Assembly: GCF_018143015.1 (NCBI RefSeq)
Contig: NC_054751.1
Coordinates: 17,779,292-17,843,291 of the forward strand
Direction of reading: 5' to 3'
DNA from: Lytechinus variegatus
Lineage: Eukaryota; Echinodermata; Echinoidea; Temnopleuroida; Toxopneustidae
Length of the DNA stretch: 64,000 nucleotides
The notes beneath the pieces are model-generated. The model saw nothing but the letters and a program-made list of their open reading frames with translations. It was not told the origin of the DNA and did no database searches. Below, in pieces: positions 34,605 to 47,612 of this stretch. Position numbers and translations under genes: made by a program. Each line of letters opens with the position of its first letter. Within the stretch, counting starts at the first letter, position 1.

Positions 34605-36977
34605 ATATCATTTTACTTCCCAATTTTCCCTGCGACCCCTAGCTCCCCCGCCCTCTGCCCCCCGACTAGACCTACTGCTACTACAATTTAATGCATTATC
34701 TGTTTACACACGTGCATGTTTAATGACACCCTAACCATGCTAACCAAAAACACTTGTGTCATGAAAATTACCGAAAAAAAGATTAATCGATGACTCGGTA
34801 CGTGCACGTTGGCTCATTTTAATTCAAATGGCAGCTCCACCTAACTGGGTTGTTCGTTCAAGATTCGTTGGTAAGTCACTGATCCTATTATTATCGCGAT
34901 AATTTTGGTAGATAAATCAGTACTCGTGTCCATGGTGTCTGTCCCCATAATATCTATTGGCAAATTGGGGTCAGTGGTAACTCGAAATCTTCTAATTCTA
35001 CTGCAAAATTGCACGTAAAACTCCGCTGCCATATTCAAGCGAGGTGACCTTCCTTTTCTATTGACATACTCGATCATTTTAAACAAAGCATTGTTGTATT
35101 ATTATATTTTTTTTCATGGCTGTCTACGTGACAGATACATGGTGGTTTACGAGCTGAACTTGCCAACCTGATACCCCATGATCGATACATCAGCACGCAT
35201 GATAAATGGACGCATTACTTCCAAGTATATGCTGCACCGTGACATACAAGATCCATATTTCAACTGTTTACATAATTTGGGCGGGGGGGGGGCATTTATG
35301 GGTCGATCAATGGAGATCCCCCCTTATTAAGCAATGGATACATTTTCAACCTAATCAGCATAAATGATCTTTCATTATTATAATTGTGGCGCATTGCAAA
35401 CGTCTGAACTGGTGACTTCGCACACTCTCTATACAAACTATTTCGTTTTCCTCCTGTAAGAAAGTCAACATGTTTGTATACAAACATGTTGAACCATTAA
35501 TGTTATCATATCTAAGAAATGAGATTGTTCAAATTATTTCAGTGATTTTGATGGAATTTTCTGTACTATGTTTCTTTTTCGTATATCTCATAAAAAAAAG
35601 AAAAAGTGAATTTGGCGAGTTGTGTCGGGTATAAATTATGTGCAATTATTTTGATTTATGTACCTTTTCAAATTTAATAATTTAACCTGTTCGCCTGGGA
35701 AGTCACTTGTTTTTCTTCTCTTCATCCACCATTACCCATCCTCTCCCATTAATTAATTATGTTGCTCATGCTTGCTTTCTTCATTCAGATATGTCCCGAG
35801 CCTTTTAATGCTAATATGTGTTTGTCGAATATACTGACGAATTATGGACATGCAACATGACAGTTGCGTAATGGGCCTGTATAAGGGAGGGGGGGGGGGG
35901 GCACAACATGGCACAGGCCTATGTCATGTATGTGGGAAAACTTCTTTTAAAAAGATTTGCGAGACGAGAAAGAGAAGCGATCGAGCTAAAATGTTTTCAT
36001 TTCTATATGAAAACCTAATTTTATGACACATGACACTTCCCTGTTTTGACAGAGTAAATATTCAAAACCCCTTTATCATTCACTTTCTGTCTTTTCCTCT
36101 TTACTTTTCTTTCCTGGTCGAAAACCCTTTTTTTGTGTGTTTGCGTATATGTGTGTGTGTGTGTGTGGGGAGGGGGGGGGGGCAGAGTCAAGCAAGGCCC
36201 CCATCCTCAGCTTTACGTGACATCACCGGGCCCGCCGGCTCGGCTCTCTTTCTCTCTCTCTCTTGCATCCGAATGGGGCGTATTATAATTATATATATTG
36301 CCTTAAATCAGATATTGAGTGGATTATTTAGTTTTATCTTTATTTTCTCTTCCTTTTTTTATTCAAGTAAATTTATTACGAGATATGCCTTTAGATAATT
36401 AATGTTTAGTAGTAATGTTTTGAGATAACCCCGGAAACCTTTTGATAAAAAACAAAACGGCGAAGACCTATATAAATCATTAAAATTCTTATTTTTTGAC
36501 AGCATTAATTTGAAAATTCAACATACCTTTGGTTTTAACAGTCATGATAGTCGCTCATGGCTATAGTACGTATTGGTCCAGGTCTACTATGTTAGCAATA
36601 AACGTGATAACAGCATTTAAATCATGGATTTGGGGTGGGGGGATGAGGGTTGGTTCATCACAAATTTCAATGAACGGGGGCTTGCAGAATAAGGATGAGA
36701 ATCGGTGCAAATAGGGGAAATTTCTTTTAAATTACATGTAGAATTTCAGATGGCAATATAAGCGACATTTACAAATTCCACCAAATATTTTTTTTAACAG
36801 TGCATATGCCATCTATTCAACACGACTGTGATTGAAAGGGGCAATTTTTTAGTTGTTTTCCCCCAGCAAATATCCTCATAATAGATTATTGTATTATTTT
36901 TTTAAGTAGAAATTTCGCCTTATGTGTCATAACCAGGCATATGAATGTTTTGAAAATGAATATATTGTCAGGAAGTC

Positions 36978-37100
36978 AGAACAAGTACAGCCATACATGT
37001 ATACATGGTATATGAGCCATCCGAAATGATTAGCCCAATGTATCAGAACGTGTACAGCCATATTGTATATGAGCCATCCAAAATGATAAGCCCAATGTAT
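36978..37100 (+). repeat. Two-copy tandem repeat
   Basis: Unit 1 (36978-37044) and unit 2 (37045-37100) share AGTACAGCCATA/TGTACAGCCATA, TATATGAGCCATCC and AAATGATTAGCCCAATGTAT with an 11-bp size difference. Confidence 0.7.
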
Positions 37101-38136
37101 ATTACTGCAATTTATGAACATAATACAGGACAAATAATCTGTCAATATTGTGGCCCCTTGCATAATTTCATACAGTTTGAAACACCACTTATTTATTTTG
37201 ACATTAATTTTTCATGGACTTTCAATACAATATCCTTCAGTCATGTCCATTACATAATGCATAGAGCTTTAACCTCGCGTTGCTACAAATTTTTGCAATG
37301 CATTGTCGCCTTTATACCAGATTTATTTTATAATTAAAAATCTGTAAATCTGATCATTCAACGATCGATTAACATGTGAAACGAATATGTCGCTTTATTA
37401 CACAGCGTGCAATGTGCCTGTTGTAAAAAAAGTCTTTTGATTTCGAGCTAACGGAAAACTGTGCAAAGGTCGGGATCATAAAATGTATAAACCACATCAT
37501 AATTTATACGTGTTATGACATTGGAATTTCACAATCGGTTTGCCAAGTACATGTACGTGTCAGATTGTACGTTGCATGCTTAGACGAGAGACTGCATCAT
37601 ATATAGAGGCATGTATGTTGTTCCTTTGGAAATATGAACTTATCGTGTATATTGCCTGCATCATGGAGGCGTGAACGTCATGGATATGGTACTATTGCTA
37701 AGTTATAATTTCTTTAGTTTTGCTTTTCTTTTGTAAAATATATCAATCAATTTTGTTTCAGTTTCTATTTTTTCCTCATAACGTACTCATTGACTGTTTT
37801 CAGAAATGGATTTGTTACTGATTTTTTAAAAAAAAATTCTTATTCTCTTACTATTTTTTCACTTTCAAAATATTTTCTCATTGTTCTGTCTTTTTTTCTT
37901 TGCTATCCCTTTGAAGTAGACATATATGTCTCTTCCATTCAAGTGTTCTCCATGTATTCATGAACTTACGTCAGTCCAGATATAGTTCAACTCATTAATT
38001 TCTATGTCATAGAATTTATTGTGCCATGAAGCTTGCATGTATTTCAATCATTCTATGAATCGTATATATGAGCCAGCTGTTTCTCAAAAAACATTACTTT
38101 TGACCAATGAGGGTGGTAACGTTGGGGATATTGATT

Positions 38137-38160
38137 AAAGGACAAGTCCACCCCAACAAA
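38137..38160 (+). repeat. Short repeat head GGACAAGTCCACCCCAACAA, copy 2
   Basis: Same word as at 26288. It lies about 390 bp upstream of exon 2, within intron 1. Confidence 0.5.
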
Positions 38161-38549
38161 ACGTTGATCTGAGTCTGGACACATCTATGCCGCCCATGCC
38201 TATTAATACCCCAGAACCAACAAAAAAAGATATAACCCCCCCCCCGAAACTTTAGAATCTGGAGACAACCAATGACACAACACGAACCTATATTCTCATA
38301 TTCGCTAAGCACATTGATTCCCCTGTAATACTTAAATATTACCCCCCCCAAAAAAAAAAAAATGGACAAGAAAAAAAAACTGGAGGAAAGAAGTAATAGT
38401 TACATAGTTATGGGGAATCAAGGTATTCAGTTCAGAAATAAAAGGTTTGTGCCTTACCCCTCCCCCTATCAAAATACCTTTTAGTCTTCTTCTGTTAAAA
38501 ACAGTCGCATCAACTCTACCTATTGAATTATCATTATTTTGTCTTTCAG

Positions 38550-38626
38550 ATACGATTGATAAAACTGGACAGAATGGAGTTAAATCTCATGAACCTTTCG
38601 AGGCCACACCCCTGTACAAGAAACAG
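38550..38626 (+). CDS. Twelve-pass membrane protein of unknown function, exon 2
   Basis: A 77-bp exon after the acceptor TTTTGTCTTTCAG and before the donor GTAACT at 38627. With the single base carried over from exon 1 it reads DTIDKTGQNGVKSHEPFEAT and PLYKKQ and ends in phase 0, as exon 3 requires. It completes the hydrophilic N-terminal 68 residues. The exon is short and polar, so it is supported mainly by splice sites and frame, not by homology. Confidence 0.65.
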
Positions 38627-38837
38627 GTAACTATATTACTTTTCATGTATGAAATATCGGGAGACTATACACACATCCCTATAATTAAAAGAGGACAATT
38701 GGAGAAGAATGACGAAAATATAAGAAGAGGAGCATTTACAGCAATTAACTTGGTCACACAACCTTTTTGTGTTAAAAACAAAAATCAAATTTTCAAATTG
38801 AGAGAGAGAGACACACGTTGTCGCACTAAGATCACAT

Positions 38838-39280
38838 TCCGTTCTTTCACACTGTATTTTTTTTCGCGTAATTTGAATGATGATTTCAGTGAAAAAAATG
38901 AGGCTAATGACGAATTTTTAGCACGTGTGAATCTTAAAATAGAATCGCGAAAGCTAATCACAATCACGAATTAAAATTCTACTCCAGAGGTGACTTCCAC
39001 TTAAGTTGAACTCAAATTACGGTACGAATTTTCCGTGTGAAAGGTCCGATGATCCTGAAAACGAATTCCAATCATCACTACAATGGGCCTTTTCACATGT
39101 TAATCTTGAATCATCATTGTAATGATAATTGCTATTGTAATCGTGACTGTGATTAGCGTTCGTGATTCTAATCATGATCTAGTTTTGTTTCACTTGTGCT
39201 AAATATTTGTCATTAGCTAGCTTATTTTTCACTGGAATCATCATTCAAATTACGGGGTTTTACCGTGTGAAAGGGCGGTA
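38838..39280. repeat. Imperfect inverted repeat with TTTCACAC/GTGTGAAAG ends
   Basis: CCGTTCTTTCACACTG near 38838 faces CCGTGTGAAAGGGCGG near 39264, and CGTAATTTGAATGATGATTT faces AATCATCATTCAAATTACG. Internal copies of CCGTGTGAAAGG and CCTTTTCACA occur near 39031 and 39088. A decayed MITE-like element is likely; ends are not exact. Confidence 0.6.
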
Positions 39281-39597
39281 AGTTGATTTAAGTTTTACGT
39301 GTGAAAATGCCCATTTTTTTTAGATACCTATTACTGTACCTATTAAATTACATACTTAATTATTGTTAGTTCTCTATTTCATTAATCATCTCTTAGATGA
39401 AAATATCCAATTGATTCTTTTTTAAATGCAAAATTATGAAATTGAGTGTGTATTCCAATTGACTGTAAATTTGTTCTTTATCTTTCTTATTGACTTAACA
39501 AATATTCAACTATTTTTTCTTGAGAGGAGAGATAAAACGTACTTCAAGTGGATTGTCCGTTTACACTAATTGATTATCACCTTTCATGATAACTTGA

Positions 39598-41605
39598 TGT
39601 CGTAGGTCGCAATAGGTCACTTCCAAGAAGTACAAGGGGCACAACAGATTCATGTTCACTTGTCTTTATTTGTCCATCACAAGACAAAAATAAAAGAAAA
39701 AAAAACCCTGCAAGATATAAAGCAAGGCCATCGTAAGTATACAATCAAATAATGGCATTAATACATGAGTCGTCTTATTCTCAATTATTAAACATATGAC
39801 GAAGACACCAGATGATGCCAATTACACTATAAAAGTTAAGTGTCTATCCTTTAGCAAATATCCTACAAAATGAGCATACTGTTGAAGTGTATATTATAGA
39901 TAATGCTATAAAAACAGCATTACAAAAATAGGAATGCATTTCTGAATTCAAAATTATATTAAATGCGTCAAATTATAATTCAAGTTATGGATGCTTAATT
40001 CCTTGCAGCTAGCCTGCCTAACCATCCTTATCCTCGAATGTTTGTAACACTAACCAAACCTGAAGAATGGCAGACAAAGAGACCATCGTCATTATCCTCT
40101 CAATCAAAAATGACATACAAATCCCCTCAAATTGTAAAGCCTCACTAACTACACTCTTCAATGGCATCTCAAAATACCTCAATCAAAAGGACAGCATCCA
40201 TAAGTCAAATCGGTTTCCGCACAAGAATTCATTTAAAGTTTTTGAAATGTACTCTATATTTATCTCAATTCTGATTTCAATTTAAATCAATAAAATCAAT
40301 ACAGTACAAACATAATATTGTACACCATGCACATAATTAGAATGTAGATCTTAGACCACGCCCAAATATAATGCAACAGCTTACCCAGGATCAACACCCA
40401 CTCGTCACGTGATCGTGAACCACTCCAACACACTGGCTGGATTCAACAGTGTAGAAATTACTTGTACTGCTGTTAAACAAAGAACAAATCCAAAATTACT
40501 AACTCGTCTTACATACTTATATTACTTTTTTCATGCTAGCATTCCATTAAAATAATTTTCTCTGTATCAAGATAAAGACTTCTATCAGTTTCAACTTGAT
40601 AAAATCCACCAGTTAACATTAGAGACTGAAAATAAGACAACTAACCATTCCAGTTATTTATCCATAATTGAAATTAATATAACAATTGTCCTAAAATTAT
40701 ATCAATCCTCATGTCTCAAGAGCTATATCTCATTAATCACAATATGCTCAATAGCTCTTTCATAATTTTTAACTAAACCATTCATACCACAGGCCTTTCC
40801 AAATCTAACATGTTTGTGTACATGTCCCACATATACAAATCTGTGTTACTTAATAATACTTGTTTGGAAATCAGTGAGTCTTGTCACAAAATAATTCCAT
40901 CCTGATACTCTAATATGACTAACATTCACTACCAGTACAAATTACATTTCAAATTAAATGTACGTACCACACTTCGGAAGATCTAAAGTGTTGGGAATCA
41001 CCGGCAACAAACTTTCACCCACAAAAATGTGATGCTACGCTGATGCAAGCTCAAGAAGGAATGAATCCCGATAACCTGCCCGATGCTACAGGTATTCTGC
41101 TCACATCACCAACCTAACCGTATCACTACGCCTTGCATCATTAAGACTTTCAATCTTTCACCTTCAACAGTCTTTCTAGATACCTATTTACAATGTACCT
41201 TTTAGCTAATTTGCATATCTTCCGACCATTAATTGGTTAACAAAATAAAAGTGCCTACGCTGTTGCTAAGTGGAACTAATTTATCTTTTACAGGAGTATC
41301 GCTCACTGATGAGTCTTCAGTCATGAACACGAGACAAAAGTCCAGCTGTGACTAATAAAAAAAGGAATCCAAAGAACCCTAAACTGATTTGTTTTCATTC
41401 ATAAAAACCAGATGGATGCGATTCTTAGTCATGTTTAACAAAACAAGGAATCCAACAACCTCGCAACCCAGATGACACGTCCTATTGAAAACAAACTTTG
41501 CATAGCCAATCCCTAAAATTTCTTTAACTAAGAGGATGCCAAATCGAGCTTCAAATATCTTTATCTATAGAAGGAAATACTTTGGCTAAAACTCAACTTT
41601 CCACA
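39598..41605 (-). repeat. 3' LTR of the Ty3/gypsy element
   Basis: 2008 bp and, as far as I can compare by eye, identical to 48564-50571. It is the downstream LTR because the polyprotein reads on the minus strand toward it. The LTR is long for the group. Confidence 0.95.
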
Positions 41606-41622
41606 ATTCCCCCGCTCAAGAT
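41606..41622 (-). other. Polypurine tract
   Basis: On the minus strand the bases directly before the 3' LTR read TTGAGCGGGGGAAT, a purine-rich run ending at the LTR boundary, the expected plus-strand primer. Confidence 0.75.
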
Positions 41623-42644
41623 ATAGTCGACCCGACTATAATATAGCACATAATTCAATTTAATATCAGGTCGACTTACACTACAATCAATGTTCAAAAT
41701 CACAACAAAGATTAGAAAGTACCGGTATATGGTATCTATCTTCCAGTTCGCTGATTCAAATAAATTAATAAATTAATATCTACTCTCTGGATGCTATTAA
41801 ATCAAATATCTTTTCAATTTTCTTGATTATTCTCCAATCTTGATCAAATTTCTGCCTTATTACTTCAACCTATGAATGAAAAGAAAATTCTTTCACTGAA
41901 CTTCCAACAGTAAATAGTCCACTTATTTCTTGGAATGATTGAAATAATAAAAACTAAACGATCCAGATTCAGCCAAATCAAACCTGATTAGCATATTCCA
42001 ATACTTTTTTTTTTATTTCACTCATTCGACAGTAAACTAAACAAGGTTTAGGATGTAAATACTGACCTCTTTAGATTTCAATCCGAAAAGAAATTTGTAT
42101 AAGATACGCATCTGTCACGAAGAACTGAAAGCAAGGAGTTATTTTGTCTTCTCATAAAAATTGTTCTCAAAATGTAGAATTTCAAACTTGTACTGAAAGT
42201 AAAATTCATAATCCCTAATGAAAAAAAATTAGGCTGAGAATCAAATTGTATTTGATTTTTTTTTTTTTTCTACTCTGAGGACTAAAGACTACAGTTAATT
42301 TATTGAATCCTGTCAAAATTGAATGAGAATTACTTTTAGCAAATTATGTGTGTTTTTAAGGATTAGATAATTTTTTTTTTCTTCCCTTTTTTCAGGAGAA
42401 TTAGCAAAGAAGGCAAATCTGGCTCAAAGAAACTAATATATACCAAGCAAGCCTTGCAAAAGAAATCCTATATGACACAGTCCAAATTTTCTTTTAGCAA
42501 AATTTGTCTTCCATATTCTTATATGAAAAACTAAATCAGCTAGGCACTTGAATCTCGAATACTTTTCACTAAATTAGGCTAGTTTGATAAAATCCATCTC
42601 TAACGGGATCAATTTCATGAAATAAATAATAAATCCCTGAACAA
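41623..42644 (-). other. Untranslated 3' region of the retrotransposon
   Basis: About 1 kb between the Gag-Pol stop and the purine tract. It is AT-rich with no ORF of size, so there is no envelope gene. Confidence 0.7.
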
Positions 42645-45600
42645 TCATACTGGACGACCAGTAACGGCTGAAGTCGGCAAACGATAGGGATTACGATTTT
42701 TTCCACGTGTGGCTCTCGTGGAGCGTCTAACTTTTCTAGTCTCTGGGGTTTCAGAGTCACTACTGGTTAAATATAACCATATTGGCACATCATCATCATC
42801 ACTATCTGTGTCATCAGTATCATTATGACTCTGTTCATTCTCATTATCTGAATATCTATCGATATCACTGGGTACTGGGAATACATCAATAGATTCTCCT
42901 ACTTGACGAGGATCAATTATTAATCGTCGTCTATTCACCCACTTCGATTTACCACCAAGAACTGGCCTTATCTGAAGAACATCATTCTCCTCATTTTTTG
43001 CAACGATCAAATAAGGAGAATCCTCATATTTGTTCTGTAACTTGTGACGCTCTGAAAAAGCATCACGGCGGAGTAACACTCGATCCCCTACTTTCAAGAC
43101 AGGAACATCTCCAACCTTTTGTCTCTGTTCCTCTTTCAGTGCAGCAGCTCTTTGCCGATCTACTACAATCTGATAAGCTCTTTCCATGAGCTTGTTCTGA
43201 TTTTCCACATAATCCTCACTCCAGGACGACTTTGATCTACTCAACAGGTGATCAATCGGCAACTGAGGATCTCGACCGAACATCAGAAAATAGGGAGTGA
43301 CCCTAGTGACACGATGGGGGGTAGTATTGTACATGAACACTATGTGTTTAATCAACTCTGGCCAACGCCTTCTTTCTTTAGGATTCAATGATCTTAGCAA
43401 CCCACAAAGAGTTCGATTAAATCGCTCACACTGTCCATTACCTTGGGGGTAATATGCAGTAGTACGGGACTTCTTGATGTCATATAAATGACATAATTCT
43501 GCAACAAGACTATTCTCGAATGATCTTCCTTGATCAGAATGAATTCTACCAGGAATTCCATAATGGACAAACCACTCATCTCTTAAAACCTTTGCTACAG
43601 TTTTTGCAGATTGATCGTGACAAGGTATTGCTTGTGCATACTTACTGAACACGTCAGTAAGTACCAAAACATCTTCATAACCTTGCTGTCCCTTGTCTAA
43701 CTTCAAAAAGTCCATCGCTAACACTTCCTGGGGTCGAAAAGCTACTAAATGTCGAGGAGGAGGACGGATAGTGGGAAGGGGTGGTTTTGATGTAACACAC
43801 CTAAAACATCTCTTCACATACTCCTTCACAGTCTGAGACATACCCGGCCAATAACACCTCTCCTTCAGAAGATTCAACGTACGATCTATCCCTTGATGAC
43901 CCCATTGATCATGCACGAGTTTCAACACAGTCTTCTTCAAAACTTCTGGAACTAAAAGCTGTAGGGCCTTACCATGGACAGAATCTTCTACTTCACGGTA
44001 AAGGACATTTGCATGTTCTCTATACCGAGGCCATTCTCTCAACCAACCTCTAACAAGATCAAACAGTCTCGGATCAATGAACTGACCCGGTTCCCAACCT
44101 CTCCTTTTCAAGCATCTCACTTCTTTAAGTACAGGATCATTAGCTTGGAGAATCGCTAAGTCTTCAAAACTATACGAAGGCAACATCATGGGAACCCAAC
44201 TATCTTCTTGGTCAATTGATTCACTAACTTTGCTATTCTCTTCAGACACAGATACTGGGGTAGTCTTTGTTACTTCATTTATCATCACAGCAACCTCGTC
44301 TCTACCCAATGGTCGTCTGCTTAGTGCATCTGCAACTTTATTAGCAGAGCCAGGACGATATTTTACCTCTATATCGTATGGTGCTAACTGCGCCACCCAC
44401 CTAGTCTCTGTGGCTCCCAATTTAGCATTTCTCAAGTGTACCAGAGGGTTGTGGTCTGTGAAGACCTCACAGTGTTGGCCCTGAATATACGAACCAAATT
44501 TGTCTACTACAGCCCATTTAAGGGCAAGTAATTCCAACTTGAAGCTTGACAGTCCAGCATAATTCTTTTCTGACCCCCTTAGAGTTCTACTCGCAAATGC
44601 AATAGGGTGAGGTTTCCCTTTTGCATCCCTTTGCGACAAGCAAGCACCTAAGCCTTCTCCAGAAGCGTCCACCTCAATGATGAAACTTTCATCAAACCTT
44701 GGATAAGCCAACACAGGAGCTTGTACCAAAGCCAGTTTAATAGCTCTAAAAGCGGTCTGTTGCTCTTCTTTCCAATAAAACAAGGGCTGAGGAACCTGAT
44801 TCTTCTTTGCAGAAACCTCATGCAAAGGCTTAGCAATTCTTGAAAAATCTGGAATAAACCTCCTGAAATAAGAAGCCAGTCCCAGAAACGAACTCACTTC
44901 TCGACCACTCTGTGGAGTTGGCCATGAATGAATCTTCTCAACTTTGTCATCATCAACACTAATCCCTTCTTCTGACACAACATGTCCAAGATACTTGACC
45001 ACCTTCTTCATGAAAGCACATTTCTTTCCTTTTATTTTCAATCCCTTGGACTTCAGCCTAGTCAAAACTCGACCCAAACGGTCTACGTGCTCATCAAGAG
45101 TACGGGAGAAGACAAGGATGTCATCTAGGTATAAAATGACTTCAGTCAGATTCAGATCCCCTAGGACATATTCCATTGTTCTTTGGAATGTACTGGGACT
45201 ATTGCACAAGCCTTGTGGCATGCGAAGGAATTCATAAAGTCCCCACGGAACTCTGAATGCTGTCTTCTCAATCGAATCTGGATGCATGATTACTTGAAAG
45301 TACCCATGTGCGAGATCTAAAGTGGAAAAATAACATGCACCAGACAAAGCCTCCAATGTCTCATCAATTCGAGGAAGAGGGAACGAATCTTTCACTGTTC
45401 TAGCATTCAACAATCTATAGTCTATGCACAATCGCAGAGATCCATCTTTTTTCTTCACTATTACTATGGGACTTGCATAAGGACTCTTTGACTGTCGGAT
45501 TATTCCCTGATCCAACATTTCTTGCAACATTTGTTTAACATCATCTACTTGAGCAGGGGGCAAACGTCGATATGGTAGCCTTATAGGAGGACCTTCTACA

Positions 45601-47612
45601 ACTTGTATTTCATGAGGTACCACAATGCATTCTCCCAAATCAAATGAGCCCTCAGAAAAGGCATCCTTATGCTGAGCCAATAATTCAACAATCTTTTCTT
45701 CTTCAACCACTGACAAACCCTCCAATTTCACTCCTTTAGGAAGATCTACACCATCTCTACTACCTGCCTTGTTGGTATCCTCCTTAATACTGGGAGTCTG
45801 ATCAGTAATAACATCGTATACTGACACCAACAGGCTACCCTCTTCCTGAAATTCTACATGGACTTCCTGCTTCCTACTCACTGCCTGAGCTTCTGCTACT
45901 GGCGTGTGAGGGGGGATTCGTACCTCATGCTCAGAACTATTCTGTACCAATAACTCCACTGAATCTCCCCTAATGCTTTGGGAGCCTTCCACTGTACAGA
46001 GTGTTGGATCAAACCTACTCAGCGTGTCCTTCACCAATACCTCATCTGTATCAAAAGCACTTGACTGAACCTTACAAACTACTCTTCGAACAGACAAGGG
46101 TGGAAGAACTTCCTCAGAGCTCACACTAATATGTGTAGAGCAACCAGCCAACTCATCTCCGCAGCCTTCTTCTTTTGGTTTAAATGATTGAGATAAAACC
46201 GACTCCATCATCTTAGAAGGCAACCGACGAAGGATATTACAACCTAACAAGATGGGATGTTCGCATTGAGCAGAACGACAAACCTCATCGTGAGTCACAA
46301 GGAAGCTACCTACTAAATCGTGACCTTCAATATTTATAGGGACTTCTACATATCCTTCAACAGGAACTTCAACTCCACCTACCCCTACTACGTTTACAAA
46401 CAAACCATCAAGCTGTTGTAGACCACCATCCAAATCTTTAAGCTGGGAATGAAATACCGATGAAGGAATTATGGAAGTCTCCGCCCCAGTATCAAACACA
46501 CAACCAAGTTCAACATCTTTGAACCGGACCTTGCCTCGAGGACTGTGAGAGATCAACTTCTGGGTTAACACGCTACTCTTAGTATTACCTACACCACTAA
46601 CTCTCACACTTGGACTATCCATTGGAACATTTGGGGAAATTGGACTATTAGATATTACCGCTTCTGGACAATTCTTGCTAATGTGCCCTCGACCTTTGCA
46701 ATTGTAACACAAAGTTGGCTCAGTGCATCTGGGTCGAATGTGCCCTTTCTTTCCGCAGTTGTAACATACAACTTCATTTTGTGGAACTTTAGGAGTGGTC
46801 TTCATACTATTAACCGAATCGGCTAAAACCGCCACCTGTTTACATAACTGATTCAAATGACCTCTTAGTTCACTAAGCTCATTAGTGTCAACAACTGACT
46901 CCCTATCACATGAAACTATTCCTATCAAAGGGTCCTCCATCTTCACTTCTTTTACCCCGATCTTACGAATAGATTCTTGGTCTCTAAAGAGATCCAATGC
47001 CTCTGAACGCATGTCCATGAAAGGTTTGCTTTTCATGGCCAATTCAATCCTACGTAATTCTCGCCTCACCGATGCCTCTCTGGCACCCCTTACAAAGCCT
47101 TCCTTCAAAGAAGTATCACGTAATGCGTGTAATGCTTTCTTTTCATCTTCAGAGGGAGCTGCCTGCTCCATGCGAGAATAGTACCTCATCAAATTCCTAC
47201 TAAAGTCCGCCAGTGACTCACCATCCTTCTGAACACAAGAGTGAAAACTAGCACTCAGGGTCTGAAGGGATTCTACAGGACAAAATTGGGATTTAAGAAT
47301 CTGAACCAACTCGTCATAGTCTTCTCTGACAGAATCCGCTCTACAAAGAATCTCTTCTTTCGCTATCCCACCTAAATGATCCACTAAGGCCTGAGCTTTG
47401 GATTTTCCACTTAACTTATAACAATTACTATAGGCCTCAAACTCATCTAACCACTCTTTCAGGGATGGATCCCCAGGAGACCTAGGTGGACCCCTGAATT
47501 TCTGTAACTTCACTTTGGGTAATTGTGGAGTCTGTTGCACACTCAATCCTTTTAAAACACCAGTCAAAGTTTGCAACATCTCCGCCATTTTTTCTTCCGC
47601 CATCTTGAGCAA
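42645..47612 (-). CDS. Ty3/gypsy Gag-Pol polyprotein, intact (1655 codons)
   Basis: A single uninterrupted frame encodes the structural and enzymatic proteins of a retrotransposon that replicates through cytoplasmic particles. In order: Gag capsid-like region (about residues 30-230); two CCHC zinc knuckles, CYNCGKKGHIRPRC and CYNCKGRGHISKNC (about 280-312); aspartic protease with DTGAETS (about 372); reverse transcriptase with the YLDDILVFS active site (about 826); RNase H with EVDASGEGLG (about 974); integrase HHCC zinc finger (about 1231-1270); and the DDE core with MDFLKLD, HSDQGRSFE and QGNGQCERFNR (about 1297-1400). A GPY/F-like region follows, then an acidic Asp-rich tail. Gag and Pol share one frame, so no frameshift is needed. 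No inactivating change is visible. The clade within Ty3/gypsy is not determined. Confidence 0.95.
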   Translation of the reverse strand: MLKMAEEKMAEMLQTLTGVLKGLSVQQTPQLPKVKLQKFRGPPRSPGDPSLKEWLDEFEAYSNCYKLSGKSKAQALVDHLGGIAKEEILCRADSVREDYDELVQILKSQFCPVESLQTLSASFHSCVQKDGESLADFSRNLMRYYSRMEQAAPSEDEKKALHALRDTSLKEGFVRGAREASVRRELRRIELAMKSKPFMDMRSEALDLFRDQESIRKIGVKEVKMEDPLIGIVSCDRESVVDTNELSELRGHLNQLCKQVAVLADSVNSMKTTPKVPQNEVVCYNCGKKGHIRPRCTEPTLCYNCKGRGHISKNCPEAVISNSPISPNVPMDSPSVRVSGVGNTKSSVLTQKLISHSPRGKVRFKDVELGCVFDTGAETSIIPSSVFHSQLKDLDGGLQQLDGLFVNVVGVGGVEVPVEGYVEVPINIEGHDLVGSFLVTHDEVCRSAQCEHPILLGCNILRRLPSKMMESVLSQSFKPKEEGCGDELAGCSTHISVSSEEVLPPLSVRRVVCKVQSSAFDTDEVLVKDTLSRFDPTLCTVEGSQSIRGDSVELLVQNSSEHEVRIPPHTPVAEAQAVSRKQEVHVEFQEEGSLLVSVYDVITDQTPSIKEDTNKAGSRDGVDLPKGVKLEGLSVVEEEKIVELLAQHKDAFSEGSFDLGECIVVPHEIQVVEGPPIRLPYRRLPPAQVDDVKQMLQEMLDQGIIRQSKSPYASPIVIVKKKDGSLRLCIDYRLLNARTVKDSFPLPRIDETLEALSGACYFSTLDLAHGYFQVIMHPDSIEKTAFRVPWGLYEFLRMPQGLCNSPSTFQRTMEYVLGDLNLTEVILYLDDILVFSRTLDEHVDRLGRVLTRLKSKGLKIKGKKCAFMKKVVKYLGHVVSEEGISVDDDKVEKIHSWPTPQSGREVSSFLGLASYFRRFIPDFSRIAKPLHEVSAKKNQVPQPLFYWKEEQQTAFRAIKLALVQAPVLAYPRFDESFIIEVDASGEGLGACLSQRDAKGKPHPIAFASRTLRGSEKNYAGLSSFKLELLALKWAVVDKFGSYIQGQHCEVFTDHNPLVHLRNAKLGATETRWVAQLAPYDIEVKYRPGSANKVADALSRRPLGRDEVAVMINEVTKTTPVSVSEENSKVSESIDQEDSWVPMMLPSYSFEDLAILQANDPVLKEVRCLKRRGWEPGQFIDPRLFDLVRGWLREWPRYREHANVLYREVEDSVHGKALQLLVPEVLKKTVLKLVHDQWGHQGIDRTLNLLKERCYWPGMSQTVKEYVKRCFRCVTSKPPLPTIRPPPRHLVAFRPQEVLAMDFLKLDKGQQGYEDVLVLTDVFSKYAQAIPCHDQSAKTVAKVLRDEWFVHYGIPGRIHSDQGRSFENSLVAELCHLYDIKKSRTTAYYPQGNGQCERFNRTLCGLLRSLNPKERRRWPELIKHIVFMYNTTPHRVTRVTPYFLMFGRDPQLPIDHLLSRSKSSWSEDYVENQNKLMERAYQIVVDRQRAAALKEEQRQKVGDVPVLKVGDRVLLRRDAFSERHKLQNKYEDSPYLIVAKNEENDVLQIRPVLGGKSKWVNRRRLIIDPRQVGESIDVFPVPSDIDRYSDNENEQSHNDTDDTDSDDDDVPIWLYLTSSDSETPETRKVRRSTRATRGKNRNPYRLPTSAVTGRPV

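Noticed and set aside
34841..35086. 81-codon minus-strand ORF with ordinary amino-acid composition
   Set aside because: No recognisable motif and no convincing splice sites; lies within intron 1 on the opposite strand. Kept out of the gene list.
40067..40285. 72-codon plus-strand ORF present in both LTRs (also 49033-49251)
   Set aside because: It is antisense to the retrotransposon, has ordinary low-complexity composition and is duplicated only because the LTRs are identical.
46885..47181. Plus-strand ORFs within the Gag-Pol region, including 44188-44484 and 44944-45237
   Set aside because: Antisense shadows of the intact polyprotein frame.
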